Assembly: GCA_049999725.1 (NCBI GenBank) | Contig: JBNGIS010020313.1 | Location: forward strand, 1-20,865 | DNA length: 20,865 nt | Direction: 5' to 3' | Source of the DNA: Haplomitrium mnioides | Lineage: Eukaryota; Marchantiophyta; Haplomitriopsida; Calobryales | In this document: piece by piece, positions 1 to 8,589 of the stretch | Position numbering within the stretch: the stretch's first letter is position 1 | Layout of the letters: each line of letters begins with the position of its first letter | Notes under the pieces: generated by a model | What the model was told of the DNA's origin: nothing | The model's input: only the letters and a program-made list of their open reading frames with translations | Database searches by the model: none | Made by a program: the position numbers and the translations under genes

Positions 1-33
<33 letters not shown>
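1..33. repeat. (CT)n microsatellite
   Basis: An uninterrupted CT dinucleotide run opens the window and ends at the CGATCC sequence; it may extend further upstream. Confidence 0.97.
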
Positions 34-36
<3 letters not shown>

Positions 37-870
37 CCGTCGCACACAATGCTCTTGTCGATGTAAGGCAAACCCACGAGCCTTCTCCCTCGCAGCTTCC
101 CACTTTTTCCCATTCCCTTCATGCACTGGTCATATTGGTGACCATCCAAATGGGTATATGAACGTCAAGAAACCAAGTATAGATCGCAAGAATGTCAAGA
201 AACCAACCACCGAACGTGCTCAATCTCATGAAATGTCAAGAAACCAACCCCAAATATGGTGAGGCTCAAAATAATTCTTTGGCACCCGCGATCTCTCCCA
301 CTACTTGTTTCACCACTCCCTCTCTGTTCTCTTTCGAATCACATTTTTCAGCATAGATCAAGCGCATCCTTGCCCTTGCCCAGACAAATTGAAACCCCTT
401 TCCCTTATATGCTTGTTGCCATATTCTTGAAGACGTCGACTCATGTGTTGCTGACCATGAAATTGTGCTGCATAGAAGCATGAGAACCCCCATCGCTGTC
501 TATCCTTGGCCCTTGATGAGCCTCCAACCCAACCAAAGATCAAACCGACTATATGAACCTCCAAATGGCTTGAAATGAATCTATGGATCTGTGCCATGAT
601 TGAAACTCCACACCCTAGCCAATCTTTTTACAATGAGACAACCACACCTTGTCCGAGCTACAAATCACTCTCAACTTTCTACATGTTTCTCCCAATCTGC
701 CCATATCTTACACTTGGATCAAAGCCAACACCATCGCCACCACATCTTGTGGCACGAGATGTAACCTTGTAGCCTTCCCCCTTTGGCATTCCTTACAAAA
801 AGCAAAGCTATGTCCTTCATTGTCCTCAAATACTTTGACATTCTATATCATACTCTGAACAAATGACATA
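34..870. other. Unassigned DNA, no gene seen
   Basis: No reading frame here looks like a known protein, and the small open frames on both strands overlap each other without domain motifs. The only structure I see is a 17-nt phrase, GAAYGTCAAGAAACCAA-like, repeated at about 160-176, 190-206 and 230-246. Given its position it could be the decayed gag/leader part of the Ty3/gypsy remnant that follows, but nothing recognisable supports that. Confidence 0.5.
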
Positions 871-979
871 ATGGCACTTCCCTATAGCCAAGAGACACCA
901 TTTTGTTGCTCATTGATGAATGTGCTCCTCCTTGTGCTCCAACAAAGCTATTTTAGAAGCTTTCTCAATCGTCTATCTT

Positions 980-1130
980 TTGCTGGACCTAACAAGAAGC
1001 TAGAGTGGAAGATCACAACATTGGCAAGATATGACACTATTCTTGGAATGAAGTGGTTGCGAAGATATAATTTGCAAGTAGATTGGAGAAAGAAGACACT
1101 CACAACATCTCAATGGAAGATTTGGGGAGA
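980..1130 (+). pseudogene. Retroviral-type aspartic protease C-terminal remnant
   Basis: The frame starting at 871 contains DTILGMKWL with the D codon at about 1033, the hallmark of the C-terminal part of Ty3/gypsy proteases (usual form D-x-I-L-G-M-D-W-L), followed by the expected basic linker ending in WRKKTL. The protease would cut the Gag-Pol polyprotein. The N-terminal D-S/T-G catalytic motif is not convincing in this frame; an LLIDE string in another frame near 910 may be its remnant. The sequence then jumps to RNase H, so the RT fingers and palm are deleted. Confidence 0.7.
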
Positions 1131-1149
1131 TCGAGTACGATCTCATTCA

Positions 1150-1690
1150 AAGGGTGGTTCATTGTCAAAGGTTTTGTACAAATAGAAAAACCATTAACCA
1201 ACTTGCTCAAGAAAAGTCACAAGTGGTCATGGGGAGTTGCAGAAGAGTTGGCATTCCAAGCATTGAAGAAATCACTTCTTCATGCTTCTATTCTTAAATG
1301 GTATGATTCTAAATGACCAATCAAACTTTTGGTGGATGCATCGGGAAAAGGTATTGATAGAGTTTTGCAATAAGAATAGGAGGATGGTTAGCATTCTATT
1401 ACCTTTTTTTCTAGGAAGTTGAGCGATATTGAGCAAAACTGCTACACTACGGAGCATGAAGAATTGGCTATTGTGCTATCAACCAAGCATTGGAAGTATT
1501 ATCTAGAAGATAAGAAGTTTATTTTTGAAACTGACCATAAACCTCTAGTCTATCTAGAAACTCAAAAGGAGCTCTAAAAAAGGTAGATTCGTTGGGCGAA
1601 GTAGTGACAATGGTTCCATATGAAGATGGTCTATGTGGAAGGAAAATGACAAATTGCAGATGCCTTGATCGGCATACCTCAACTCAACAT
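1150..1690 (+). pseudogene. RT thumb and RNase H remnant (gypsy 1)
   Basis: A conserved RT-tail string (PLTNLLKKSHKWSW) is followed by an RNase H domain. All four RNase H acidic positions are readable: D in VDAS (1333-1335), E in EHEELA (about 1453-1461), D in TDHKPL (1532-1534) and D in IADAL (1659-1661). Stop codons interrupt it (TGA at about 1314, TAA at about 1370, others near 1576 and 1606). RNase H would remove the RNA strand during reverse transcription. The catalytic YxDD segment of RT is absent. Confidence 0.82.
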
Positions 1691-1737
1691 CTTGTCAAAA
1701 CTTACAATTCATCCTACTTGGTGGACGGAAATGTTGG

Positions 1738-2817
1738 TTGCAACAAAAGAGTCTAGTAAAAGAGGTGAGAGGATTGATTTTCTTCCAAGATAAGGTATGG
1801 ATTTCTAATAATATTAAGCTTTGCTTTGAGGTTTTATATGAAGCATATGATTCGGAAATTGGTCGACATGTTGGAATTGAGAAAACTTTGGACAATCTTC
1901 AACGAGTCTATTATTGGTTTAAGATGCATCAAGATGTGGAGACCTATTTTCGGAGTTGTTTGGCTTGTCAACTAAACAAAGCGATCAATCTTAAACATGG
2001 AGGTTTATTTCAACCGTTGCTTATCCGGAATCGGCAATGGGAACATGTGAATATGGATATTGTGTGTGAGTTACTACATACTTCTACGGGTTATCATGCT
2101 TTTGTTGTTTTTGTAGACAAACTTAGCAAAATGATTCATATTTGTCCAACCACCAAATTAGTGACAACACTTGAGTTAGCACAAACTTATTTGGTAGTAG
2201 TCTACTCTCATCATTGTATCTTCAAAGTGATTATCTCCGACCGTGACACTCAATTTACCAGCATATTTTGGCACACAATATTTGGTCTTCTCAAAACCAA
2301 ACTAGCTATGTCCACTACTAATCACCCTGAATTGAATGGTCAAGCTGAATGGGCCAACCGCACTATTGAAGATATGTTGCGGGTTTTTACTTTGGAAGAA
2401 CAAGAAGAATGGGATTGGTTGCTACCTCTTATGGAGTTCTCTTACAATAACTCCATCAATAGCTCTACACGAGCCACGCTTTTCTGTTTGATGTATGGTG
2501 AACATCCAACTACTCTATCTAATCTTCATCCTACATCAACCTCTAAGAGTCTAGCTGCCGATGATTTCCTCCATCGGCTACACCACGGCATCCAACGTGC
2601 TAAGGAAAAACTTGAAGTTGCTCGTAATCACCAAAAACAATATGCCGATGCTCATCGTCGAGAAGTGACCTTTGCTAAAGGTGACAACGTATGGCTCTCT
2701 ACTTCCAATCTTCCTTTGCTTTGCTCTTGTAAGCTATCTTCTTGCTTTATTAGATCATTTTCTATTTTTGCTCGTATTGGTGAAGTGGTCTATCAACTTA
2801 TTTACCTCTTTACATGA
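1738..2817 (+). pseudogene. Ty3/gypsy integrase, nearly open (gypsy 1)
   Basis: This 359-codon frame holds the integrase zinc-binding region and the catalytic core. In the zinc region only one His of the HHCC set is clear (RHVGIEKT) and the Cys pair CLAC is present. The core shows the DD35E triad: D at 2056-2058, D at 2239-2241 (SDRDTQF) and E at 2347-2349 (GQAEWANRT), with exactly 35 residues between the second D and E. Integrase inserts the cDNA into the host genome. The frame ends in the GPF/GPY module, where the family sequence continues in another frame from about 2814. The catalytic core looks less decayed than the rest of the element. Confidence 0.92.
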
Positions 2818-3138
2818 AGATTCATCTAGTTTTTCATGTCTCTTTATTACATGCTTTTGTACCTTACTCTACCACCTTCACTTGTATCCAAGAACCCTCT
2901 CCACCACCTGAGCTTATTGATGGTTATGAGGAATTTGAGATGGAACAACTCTTGAAGAAACGCACCCATTGTCAAGGCCATCGTGAGATTGAGAAGTATT
3001 TGGTTCATTAGAAAGGCTACCTTCTTTATGAAGCTACTTGGGAGCCATTAGAGAATTTGGCCAATGCCTCTTTACTTGTTCACTCTTTTGAGAACTCTCT
3101 TACTCGCAACGAGGACGTTGCCTCTTTAAAGGGGGGAG
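2814..3138 (+). pseudogene. GPY/F tail and chromodomain of gypsy 1 integrase
   Basis: After a frame change at about 2814 the frame reads KIHLVFHVSLL (the conserved end of the GPY/F module), then a chromodomain-like segment with YEEFEMEQLL, KYLVH, KGYLLYEATWEP and ENLANA. A TAG stop at 3009-3011 sits exactly where chromodomains carry the aromatic-cage Trp (W-K-G-Y), so it is probably a TGG to TAG change. The coding part ends at about 3138 in the polypurine tract. The chromodomain places the element among chromoviruses, whose integrases are thought to be guided to modified histone tails. Confidence 0.85.
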
Positions 3139-3140
3139 GA
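3128..3140 (+). other. Polypurine tract of gypsy 1
   Basis: A 13-nt purine run with GGGGGG lies immediately upstream of the LTR start TGTAAC; this is the normal site for plus-strand priming. Confidence 0.85.
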
Positions 3141-3252
3141 TTGTAACGGTCACTAACTTTAGTAAGCCATAGCTAAAAATAGTGTCAACTATATCTAGAA
3201 AGCTATTGCTAAGTTAGAGTAGCAAAAAGTAGTTGCTATTATAAAGAGTTGG

Positions 3253-3441
3253 ACACGTGGCACAAGGAGAGAAAGTCAACAAATATAAGTGAAAGAGGGA
3301 GTCTAGATAGACTACTTTAGAAGAGGATAAGAACACGTGGCAAGTGGAGAATTGAAGTAAAGAGAAGGTTCTAAAGATAAGGACACATGGCAGAAGTAGA
3401 ACTAAAGTAAAAAGATGGTTCTAAGGATAAGAACACGTGGC
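3253..3441 (+). promoter_or_regulatory. Four ABRE/G-box-like motifs in the LTR
   Basis: ACACGTGGC occurs at 3253-3261, 3333-3341 and 3433-3441, with the variant ACACATGGC at 3383-3391. CACGTG is the plant G-box, and YACGTGGC is the established ABA-responsive element core bound by bZIP factors. Several copies in U3 upstream of the TATA box suggest ABA- or stress-responsive transcription of the element; this is inference. Confidence 0.6.
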
Positions 3442-3470
3442 AGAAGGAGAACAAAAATAAAGGGTGGTCC
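3326..3470 (+). repeat. Three 50-bp tandem units in LTR U3
   Basis: Units start with GATAAG at 3326, 3376 and 3426, an exact 50-bp period. Each carries ACAC(G/A)TGGC seven bases in, followed by an AGAAGKAGAA-like purine stretch and GGTTCTAA. The third unit decays after about 40 bp. Confidence 0.88.
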
Positions 3471-3569
3471 AATTAGAGTGAGAGAGAATAGAGGGGTCGA
3501 ATTAGAAGAGGATAGAAAATGAACCAATGGGGTTCTTCCATGTATGTAAGCAAAGTACTTTCTCTCAAG

Positions 3570-3578
3570 TATATAAAG
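3570..3578 (+). promoter_or_regulatory. LTR TATA box
   Basis: TATATAAAG lies 130 bp before the LTR end and downstream of the G-box repeats, the expected place for the pol II TATA box of the element. Confidence 0.7.
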
Positions 3579-3709
3579 AAAGGAGAGTGCCTTGTTTTGC
3601 ATCTCTAACCTTATGGGTTCTTGAAGTTCTTGTATGCTTCTCTTATGCTAACTTGCATATATTGTTTTTGTGATAACTTGTATGCGTAATGTGGATGTAT
3701 AGTGTTACA

Positions 3710-4099
3710 TCAAGCTGGATGAGCATTCATATATGAGTGAATGAATTTTAGATAAAACACCATACAATATGTAAGATGTATGCAAGGAAGTTGATGCTCG
3801 CATGGATATTCGAGTTTGAATGAATGAGTTTTTTATAAAACAATAGATAGTGTACAAAATGTTTGCTTTAAAGTCTATGTTAGCATAGATATCCGTGTCT
3901 GAAAAAATTAGGTTTTGAGACATGAGGTCTTGACAAGCAAGATTTTTTTAATCTTCTAAGAATATATATTAAAATTATGAATTATAAAGTCTTTGCTCAC
4001 ACAAATCACTTGCTTGACTTTTTATTTTTAGAATACATTTGTATAAGTTATGAGAGATTGAAACAGCCACTACTTTGAACCAGGAGCTGGTACTGAGTT
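3710..4099. other. AT-rich DNA with a degenerate 80-90 bp direct repeat
   Basis: No gene is seen. Two diverged copies of a unit beginning TGAATGAA, then GATAAAACA/ATAAAACAA, then GTATGC or CTATGTTAGCATAG, lie at about 3739-3815 and 3818-3900. The second ends with a TATGTTAGCATAGA phrase related to the minisatellite core found after the gap. Confidence 0.5.
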
Positions 4100-4199
4100 N
4101 NNNNNNNNNNNNNNNNNNNNNNNNNNNNNNNNNNNNNNNNNNNNNNNNNNNNNNNNNNNNNNNNNNNNNNNNNNNNNNNNNNNNNNNNNNNNNNNNNNN
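4100..4199. other. Assembly gap (100 N)
   Basis: Exactly 100 N, the usual placeholder for a scaffold gap of unknown length. Open frames drawn across it are not meaningful. Confidence 0.99.
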
Positions 4200-4344
4200 A
4201 TTAAAATCTCACACTATTGTGAATACACTAAATTCATCAAAAATTTTAAAAAAAAACATATATCTTTTTATGAAAAAAAATTATATGCAAACGTGGATGT
4301 CTATTCGCATACGGACTTTGAAACCGACTATGAGCGTTGTAGCT

Positions 4345-4743
4345 GTTAAATCCTAAGCAAGCATAGATTTCAAACTAGAACCCTAAAGCCTATGCACGCA
4401 TAGACTACGAATGAGAATCCTAAAGCCTATACATGTAGGGACTCTGAACGAGAACAATAAGGTTATACACGCAAAGATTTTGAATGAGACCCCTAAAGCC
4501 TATGCATGCTTAGACTCTAAGCAAGAACTCTAAAACCTATGCACGTATAGACTTTGAACAAGAACCTTGTAGCTTATGCGTGCAAGGACTCTGAACAAGA
4601 ACCTTAAAGCTTATGCACGGATAGACTTCGAACAAGAACTAGAAAGCTTATGTGCGCATAGACTCTAAACCAGAACATAAAGCCTATACCGCTATAGATT
4701 GTTAGAGCTCATGTGCGCATGGACTCCAAGCCCATGTACACAT
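4345..4743 (+). repeat. Minisatellite array 1, period about 37 bp
   Basis: About ten degenerate units of consensus CTAAAGCCTATGCACGCATAGACTCTGAACAAGAAC (written in two parts: CTAAAGCCTATGCACGC, then ATAGACTCTGAACAAGAAC). Each centre is a small dyad, CTATGC-NN-GCATAG. The right end (4708-4760) shifts to shorter units reading ATGTGCGCATGGACTCCAAG, which match minisatellite array 2 at 11922-12340. It lies just 3' of the methyltransferase remnant (minus strand). Confidence 0.88.
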
Positions 4744-4744
4744 G

Positions 4745-4831
4745 GACTCCAAACCATTCTTAGACTAGCAATTGACTCCAAACCATTTTTATACTAGCAA
4801 TTGACTCCAAACCATTCTTCGACGCACCAAA
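4745..4831 (+). repeat. Three 29-bp tandem units
   Basis: GACTCCAAACCATT starts at 4745, 4774 and 4803, an exact 29-bp period. The unit keeps the GACTCCAA phrase of the neighbouring minisatellite but lacks the GCGCAT dyad, so it looks like a secondary expansion at the edge of array 1. Confidence 0.9.
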
Positions 4832-4871
4832 TTGAATCGTAATGAAAAGACTTGAAATGGATTGGGAGTGC

Positions 4872-4893
4872 AACAAGTTGAAAACAACTTGTT
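4872..4893. repeat. Perfect 9-bp hairpin
   Basis: AACAAGTTG, loop AAAA, CAACTTGTT. It lies about 20 bp beyond the putative stop of the minus-strand methyltransferase frame, so it could be a 3' UTR structure, but no role is shown. Confidence 0.6.
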
Positions 4894-4914
4894 CAAATAG
4901 ATCCTCAGGCTCTA

Positions 4915-5521
4915 TCCTCTTTGGGAGGAATTGTCTCATCTAAATCCAAAGGCTGAGCATTTGCATCTACCAGAGAGTCATGTCAAGACTTTCTAGTCTC
5001 AGATATTGGAACAAAATCACCAGTAGCACCTACAGTACCAAGAGGAACAAGTTCCTTGTGGTATGGATAGACTATATGTGACTTAGTCACATTGAATGGC
5101 AAGGAAGCCATCGTCAAAACTCTCTATGGAATATAGATGGATTGAGGTCTATCATATTCCATTGCAATGCAGCTTTGCTCAGCTTTAAAGCACAAACAAA
5201 GCCTGTGCCAAACCCATAGCAAACACTTAAGATCCAATTCTACTCTATTAACAAATGGTTGATGAAAAAATTGTAAAGAGCTTGCGGCTTTTGATAAACA
5301 TTAACAAGAGCATCATCTCTTTGATGTTTAAGTTTCGTAGAAACCGTAGAACGACTAAAAACACTATGCATTATTTGCCGAGGTAGTCCAGTCGTATGAG
5401 CAGGCTGCAAATTAAAAAGCCTCATGCTCCTCTTTCCTTCTTTTGTCTAATAGCCCACAGTCCAATATTTGTAGGCATGTGCGATTCTGGGACCACTAGA
5501 ATGATGAACTTTGATGTTGTC
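4915..5521 (-). pseudogene. DNA N6/N4 methyltransferase remnant, C-terminal exon (SAM-binding motif)
   Basis: Read on the minus strand from a T-rich intron end, this exon gives GPRIAHAYKYWTVGY, then QKPQALYNFFINHLL, then a SAM-binding motif I (YGFGTGFVCALKL) and, in the next frame, CIAMEYDRPQ, the acidic motif II position. A KP string followed by F-x-G-x-G and an acidic residue is the C-terminal half of beta-class DNA N6-adenine/N4-cytosine methylases (Pfam N6_N4_Mtase type), which methylate the exocyclic amine using SAM. Stops follow VGY and LLIE, a frameshift falls within motif I-II, and a TAG follows SIYIP; a segment containing KSHIVYPYHKELVPLGTVG stays open to about 4915. The family call is from motif order and spacing. 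The exon probably follows 5618-5965 across a 96-bp intron. Confidence 0.6.
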
Positions 5522-5617
5522 CTTGTAAAAAGAAAAACAAAAAAAAATCAAACATTGTAACCAAAGTGCAGGAAAAGTAAAAAGGAGAAATTAAAAACTA
5601 AAAAATCAAAGAACAAC
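5522..5617 (-). other. Putative 96-bp intron of the methyltransferase gene
   Basis: On the minus strand the segment starts GTTGTT after a complete Lys codon (TGGAAA) and ends in a long T-rich tract followed by ACAAG before GAC. Both flanking frames are in phase 0, so removing it joins GIWK to DNIK without a shift. The donor is weak and the acceptor is AAG rather than CAG. Confidence 0.5.
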
Positions 5618-5965
5618 TTTCCAGATGCCGTGGTCGATTGCATAATGAACTTCCAAAAAGGCATGCTCAAATTGTTGTGACGAATGTATAATAACAAAAG
5701 ACCAAAAATCTCAGGTTGTTATTGTTGCAAACAGAAAAAAAACCATATAAAAAATGTCATCTTTTGAAAATGGTTCAGAATCGTTATGCTTCTATTCCTT
5801 AAGGTTGTAACTGTAAGAAATGTCCGCAATAGCCAAAGTGAAACACCTAGGTTTCACAAAGCCCTTCAACTATCGAGCATTGGCCTTCCCATGGACTTGG
5901 TAAAATGCCACGTTGAGACCATCGACATAGGACAATAAGTCCTCGTCCTCTCCTCTCACAACTCC
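5618..5965 (-). pseudogene. DNA methyltransferase remnant, catalytic motif IV exon
   Basis: On the minus strand one frame runs from the gypsy junction at about 5965 to the donor at 5618 with only three stops (TAG, TAG, TGA) and no shift. It reads VKPRCFTLAIADISYSYNL, then SEPFSKDDIFYMV, then FWSFVIIHSSQQFEHA. ADISYS occupies the place of the catalytic (D/N)PP(Y/F) motif IV; the surrounding pattern of acidic linker, E-P-F-S-x-D-D, aromatic W and FVIIH beta-strand fits a beta-class amino-methyltransferase. The double proline is I-S here, which may be decay or a family variant. Upstream residues (DEDLLSYVDGLNVAF) are unassigned. The right edge merges into gypsy 2 RNase H at about 5965-5980. Confidence 0.58.
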
Positions 5966-5974
5966 ACTTTGATT

Positions 5975-6709
5975 GAATGTGGCGGAGAGAAATTATTCTA
6001 CATGAGATCAAGACCAATTAGCAATGGTTTATGCTACCAAGGTGTGGAGACACTATCTTTTAGGCAAACCTATACTTATGCGCATAGACTACAAGCCATT
6101 ACTTCAAGCAATCCACTTGGAAAATATGACAAGTCGTCATCATCGATGGGAAGATCAACTACAACTCTTTGATTTCAAGTTGGAGTACAAGCTGAGAAGG
6201 TTCCACACTATTCCTGGTGCATTGTCTTGAAGACCAGATCATCGAATAAATACACTAGAGATAGCAAATGCTAGTATATTACATCTTGATGAAGCAACCA
6301 GTAATGGCTTTCGACAAAAGTTGCAAGAAGACACATTCTTTACTCTTCTTAGAGCATGTTTGGTGGTCCAAAATAGTGAGTATCATACTCTTTCTATTCG
6401 GGATAGTATTCTCTATCAAGACCATCAAATATATGTTCCTCAAGATGGCGTGTTTTGAATGGCACATTTACAAGAAGCACATGATATTCCAATTTTTGGG
6501 CATCTTGGAGTAGACAAGACTATGGAGTTGCTTCAACGGACTTGGTGGTGACCAAGCCTAGCTCGAGATGTTTGTGGCTTTGTTCATTCTTGTGAAAGTT
6601 GTCAATGAAACAAGGCTTCAAATCAAAAACCAGTTGGTCTTCCGCAACCATTATCGATTTCTATTGCTCAATGGGAACATGTAAGTTTGGATCTTATCAC
6701 TTTGCTTCC
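5975..6709 (+). pseudogene. RNase H and integrase N-terminus (gypsy 2)
   Basis: The frame reads AERNYST then DQLAMVYATKVWRHYLLGKP and MRIDYKPL; the RNase H Asp is at 6087-6089. It continues with the linker RRFHTIPGALS and, after frame changes, the integrase zinc finger with both His (6480-6482, 6501-6503) and both Cys (6591-6593, 6600-6602), a complete HHCC set. The first catalytic Asp is in SLDLIT at 6690-6692. The frame is cut at 6709 by the nested insertion and resumes in phase at 9682. Stops occur at about 5992 (TGA), 6228 (TGA), 6457, 6549 and 6606. Confidence 0.86.
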
Positions 6710-7684
6710 TGTGGGAGCATACTTATGGGTCAATTAAAGGAAAACTAACTAATTATGTCACTATGTTGCTGAAACATACATTTGCAGTCTAATTAAAAGG
6801 AGATATGGAAAATTGAGCGAAGAAAGGCTTGATTGGAAGAAGATTGGACATCCATCCAGTGGGGAAGCTTATGGGATATAAAGAGTAAGGAGTGTGCTCT
6901 ATGCTACGCAATGAACTCCCTGCGATCTTGGCCAGAAATCCAAATTCGTAGAAGGAATTCTAGGCATCAAAAAACAGAAGCAGAGCTGGATGGAAGGAGA
7001 GCTGCATCAACTGGATGAGAACAGAGTTGTTGCTCCATTGAATTCAAATTAAGAAGGTAGTGCTCAACAATAACTTGATGAAGAAGGGACGCACTTGTGG
7101 AGACGAATGCCAAAGGTGGAGCGTCGCAGATGAAGAACATAGGTTTCAAACATGCCCACCAATGACCCCTGCCTTGTTGAGATATGATCCCCTGCAGAAG
7201 GAATGATCAGTAAGAAGGAGGATCAAACTTGAAGGGATGTTGTGTTTCCATATGGAAGGCTCTGTTTCACATTGATGGGCAGATTGAGATGGTTCAAAAG
7301 ATGCAAAGCAATATCAAGAAAATCGAGAATTTAGAAGACCTGGTTGCCGGGCACAATAAGCGATGAATCCTTCAAGAGGCAGTCTTTAACAAGTTTTGCT
7401 TTATACTTGATCCAGGAAAATCTGCTTCTTCCCCAAGAAAAGAAAGCTCGAAGTGATTTTGTTCATATGATGCGGAGGCCTTGGTGCAATTTGATGAAGC
7501 TATTGACGAGGGCAGCCCTGCGATGCTTCTAGTTGAGACTTGGAGATGGGAACTGTATGTTGGAATGGATCAGAAGAATTGAAGAGGAGGATTTGATCGC
7601 TAATATTCAAGAGAGAAGCTGATCGTGAGTAGGATGGTGCGGTCTGATGTTACGAAGGAATCCGAATATTCTGTTTTTCTGAGT

Positions 7685-7789
7685 GTCCGAGGTTCCGCTG
7701 TTACGACGGTTCCGTGGTTTTGTTATTCCGAGTTTACGAAGATTTTGAATATTCCGATTTTACAAAAAGTCCGTGGTTCCGTTGTTACG
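7685..7789 (+). repeat. 21-bp direct repeat, 84 bp apart
   Basis: GTCCGAGGTTCCGCTGTTAC(G) at 7685-7705 recurs with two mismatches at 7769-7789. The intervening DNA is also rich in TTCCG and TTACGA phrases, so this may be an older expanded repeat inside the insertion. Confidence 0.7.
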
Positions 7790-7868
7790 TTGCTACAACG
7801 AGTTTGTTGTTTGTGAGTAGTTCTTATATTGAGTGACCGAAGTTACGAGGATTGCATCGGAACTGAAC

Positions 7869-7992
7869 CCTCCTAAGTAGGGAGGACTGGTTTAAATGGT
7901 TCCGATCGACTTTACGAAGTGGGGAGGACTACTTAATATGGATCCGATTTGCCATCCGACGTGGGGAGTTCATCTAAGGGGGATCCGATGTG
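7869..7992 (+). repeat. Three-unit 42-bp cassette, copy A
   Basis: Units at 7869-7910, 7911-7952 and 7953-7992 share the pattern YYTNCGAAGTGGGGAG, a variable stretch, TTAAAWGGWTCCGAT. The same three-unit cassette occurs at 15564-15685 and 16710-16830. The preceding sequence (about 7563-7610) also matches that before copy B (about 15450-15500). Confidence 0.85.
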
Positions 7993-8147
7993 GGGAGTTG
8001 TGAAGGAATTTGTTGAAGTGATGATATGTATCAAATACGGAGCGACGAGGAAATCAGAAAGTTCGAAGCGGACAATTTCGAAAGTTTGAATCAATTTTTC
8101 CGGATATTTCTGTGGTGAAAGGGTCTTGTAATGAAGATCCCCTGTGG

Positions 8148-8280
8148 TGTTGCCCTGTGCAAATGTCCTGCTGTGCGATGAGCTTGATGTAGGATGAGCC
8201 TGCTATGTGATGAATCTGCTGCGTGAAAGAAAAGCCTCTGCAGAGCGATGAAGGCCTTGTGAGATAAGGGCTCCAGATCA
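8148..8280 (+). repeat. Degenerate short repeats (CCTGCTRTGYGATGA type)
   Basis: Five to six irregular units built on CTGCT, TGYGATGA and GCCT follow each other within the insertion. They account for long spurious open frames on the minus strand here. Confidence 0.5.
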
Positions 8281-8542
8281 CAAGACATAGAAGACTTCGG
8301 CCGCACGATTCTCCTCCATGCCTGTAGAATGAAGGATCGTGAGTATAATGGAAGGCCTCTCCCACTGAGGAATGTTTGAATGTCGAGTTGTGAAGGAGGA
8401 CTCTATGATCGAAAACGCCTGCTGTAAATCGATGAAGATTCTGAAGAAGGTTGTGGCTGCGATTTTGATCTTGGTCCCCTTTCCCTAACTTCATATAAGA
8501 ACGCTTTCTTGGCTTGCTTCACTAACTCCTCGCATAGCTCGA

Positions 8543-8589
8543 TATAAGAACCTCCCATCGCTCCAAGTTCGTGAGTGAAGGTTCTTATA
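8543..8589. repeat. 11-bp inverted repeat with 25-nt loop
   Basis: TATAAGAACCT at 8543-8553 pairs perfectly with AGGTTCTTATA at 8579-8589. A further CATATAAGAAC copy lies at about 8493. No function is indicated. Confidence 0.75.

Larger units (their letters stand above)
871..3709 (+). mobile_element. Ty3/gypsy chromovirus remnant 1 (5'-truncated, 3' LTR present)
   Basis: The order protease end, RNase H, integrase, chromodomain, polypurine tract and 3' LTR is that of a plant Ty3/gypsy chromovirus. No 5' LTR, primer-binding site or recognisable gag is seen, and the reverse transcriptase palm is missing: about 40 bp after the protease tail the sequence already matches the RT thumb/RNase H junction. 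The pol frame is broken by stops and shifts but the integrase core stays open for 359 codons. The left boundary is uncertain; the right boundary is set by the LTR end at 3709. The element is dead on sequence grounds. Confidence 0.88.
3142..3709 (+). repeat. 3' LTR of gypsy 1 (568 bp)
   Basis: The LTR starts TGTAAC right after the polypurine tract and is called to end at GTTACA (3709), the exact reverse complement, giving 6-bp terminal inverted repeats and the canonical TG..CA ends. It holds a TATA box at 3570-3578, leaving about 130 bp of R-U5. The upstream U3 contains three tandem 50-bp units and four ACACRTGGC motifs. The host sequence after it begins TCAAG; the matching left target duplication is not in view because the 5' end is lost. 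The end point is inferred from terminal symmetry, not from a second LTR copy. Confidence 0.75.

Noticed and set aside
871-1010. Complete aspartic protease with D-S/T-G active site
   Set aside because: Only the C-terminal D-x-ILGM-x-WL motif is convincing; the active-site strand cannot be read without assuming frameshifts.
4075-4356. Open frame across the first N gap
   Set aside because: More than a third of it is unknown bases; the rest is AT-rich with no motif.
8054-8494. Minus-strand 146-codon open frame
   Set aside because: It lies inside the noncoding nested insertion, runs antisense through short CTGCT/GATGA repeats, and shows no protein motif.
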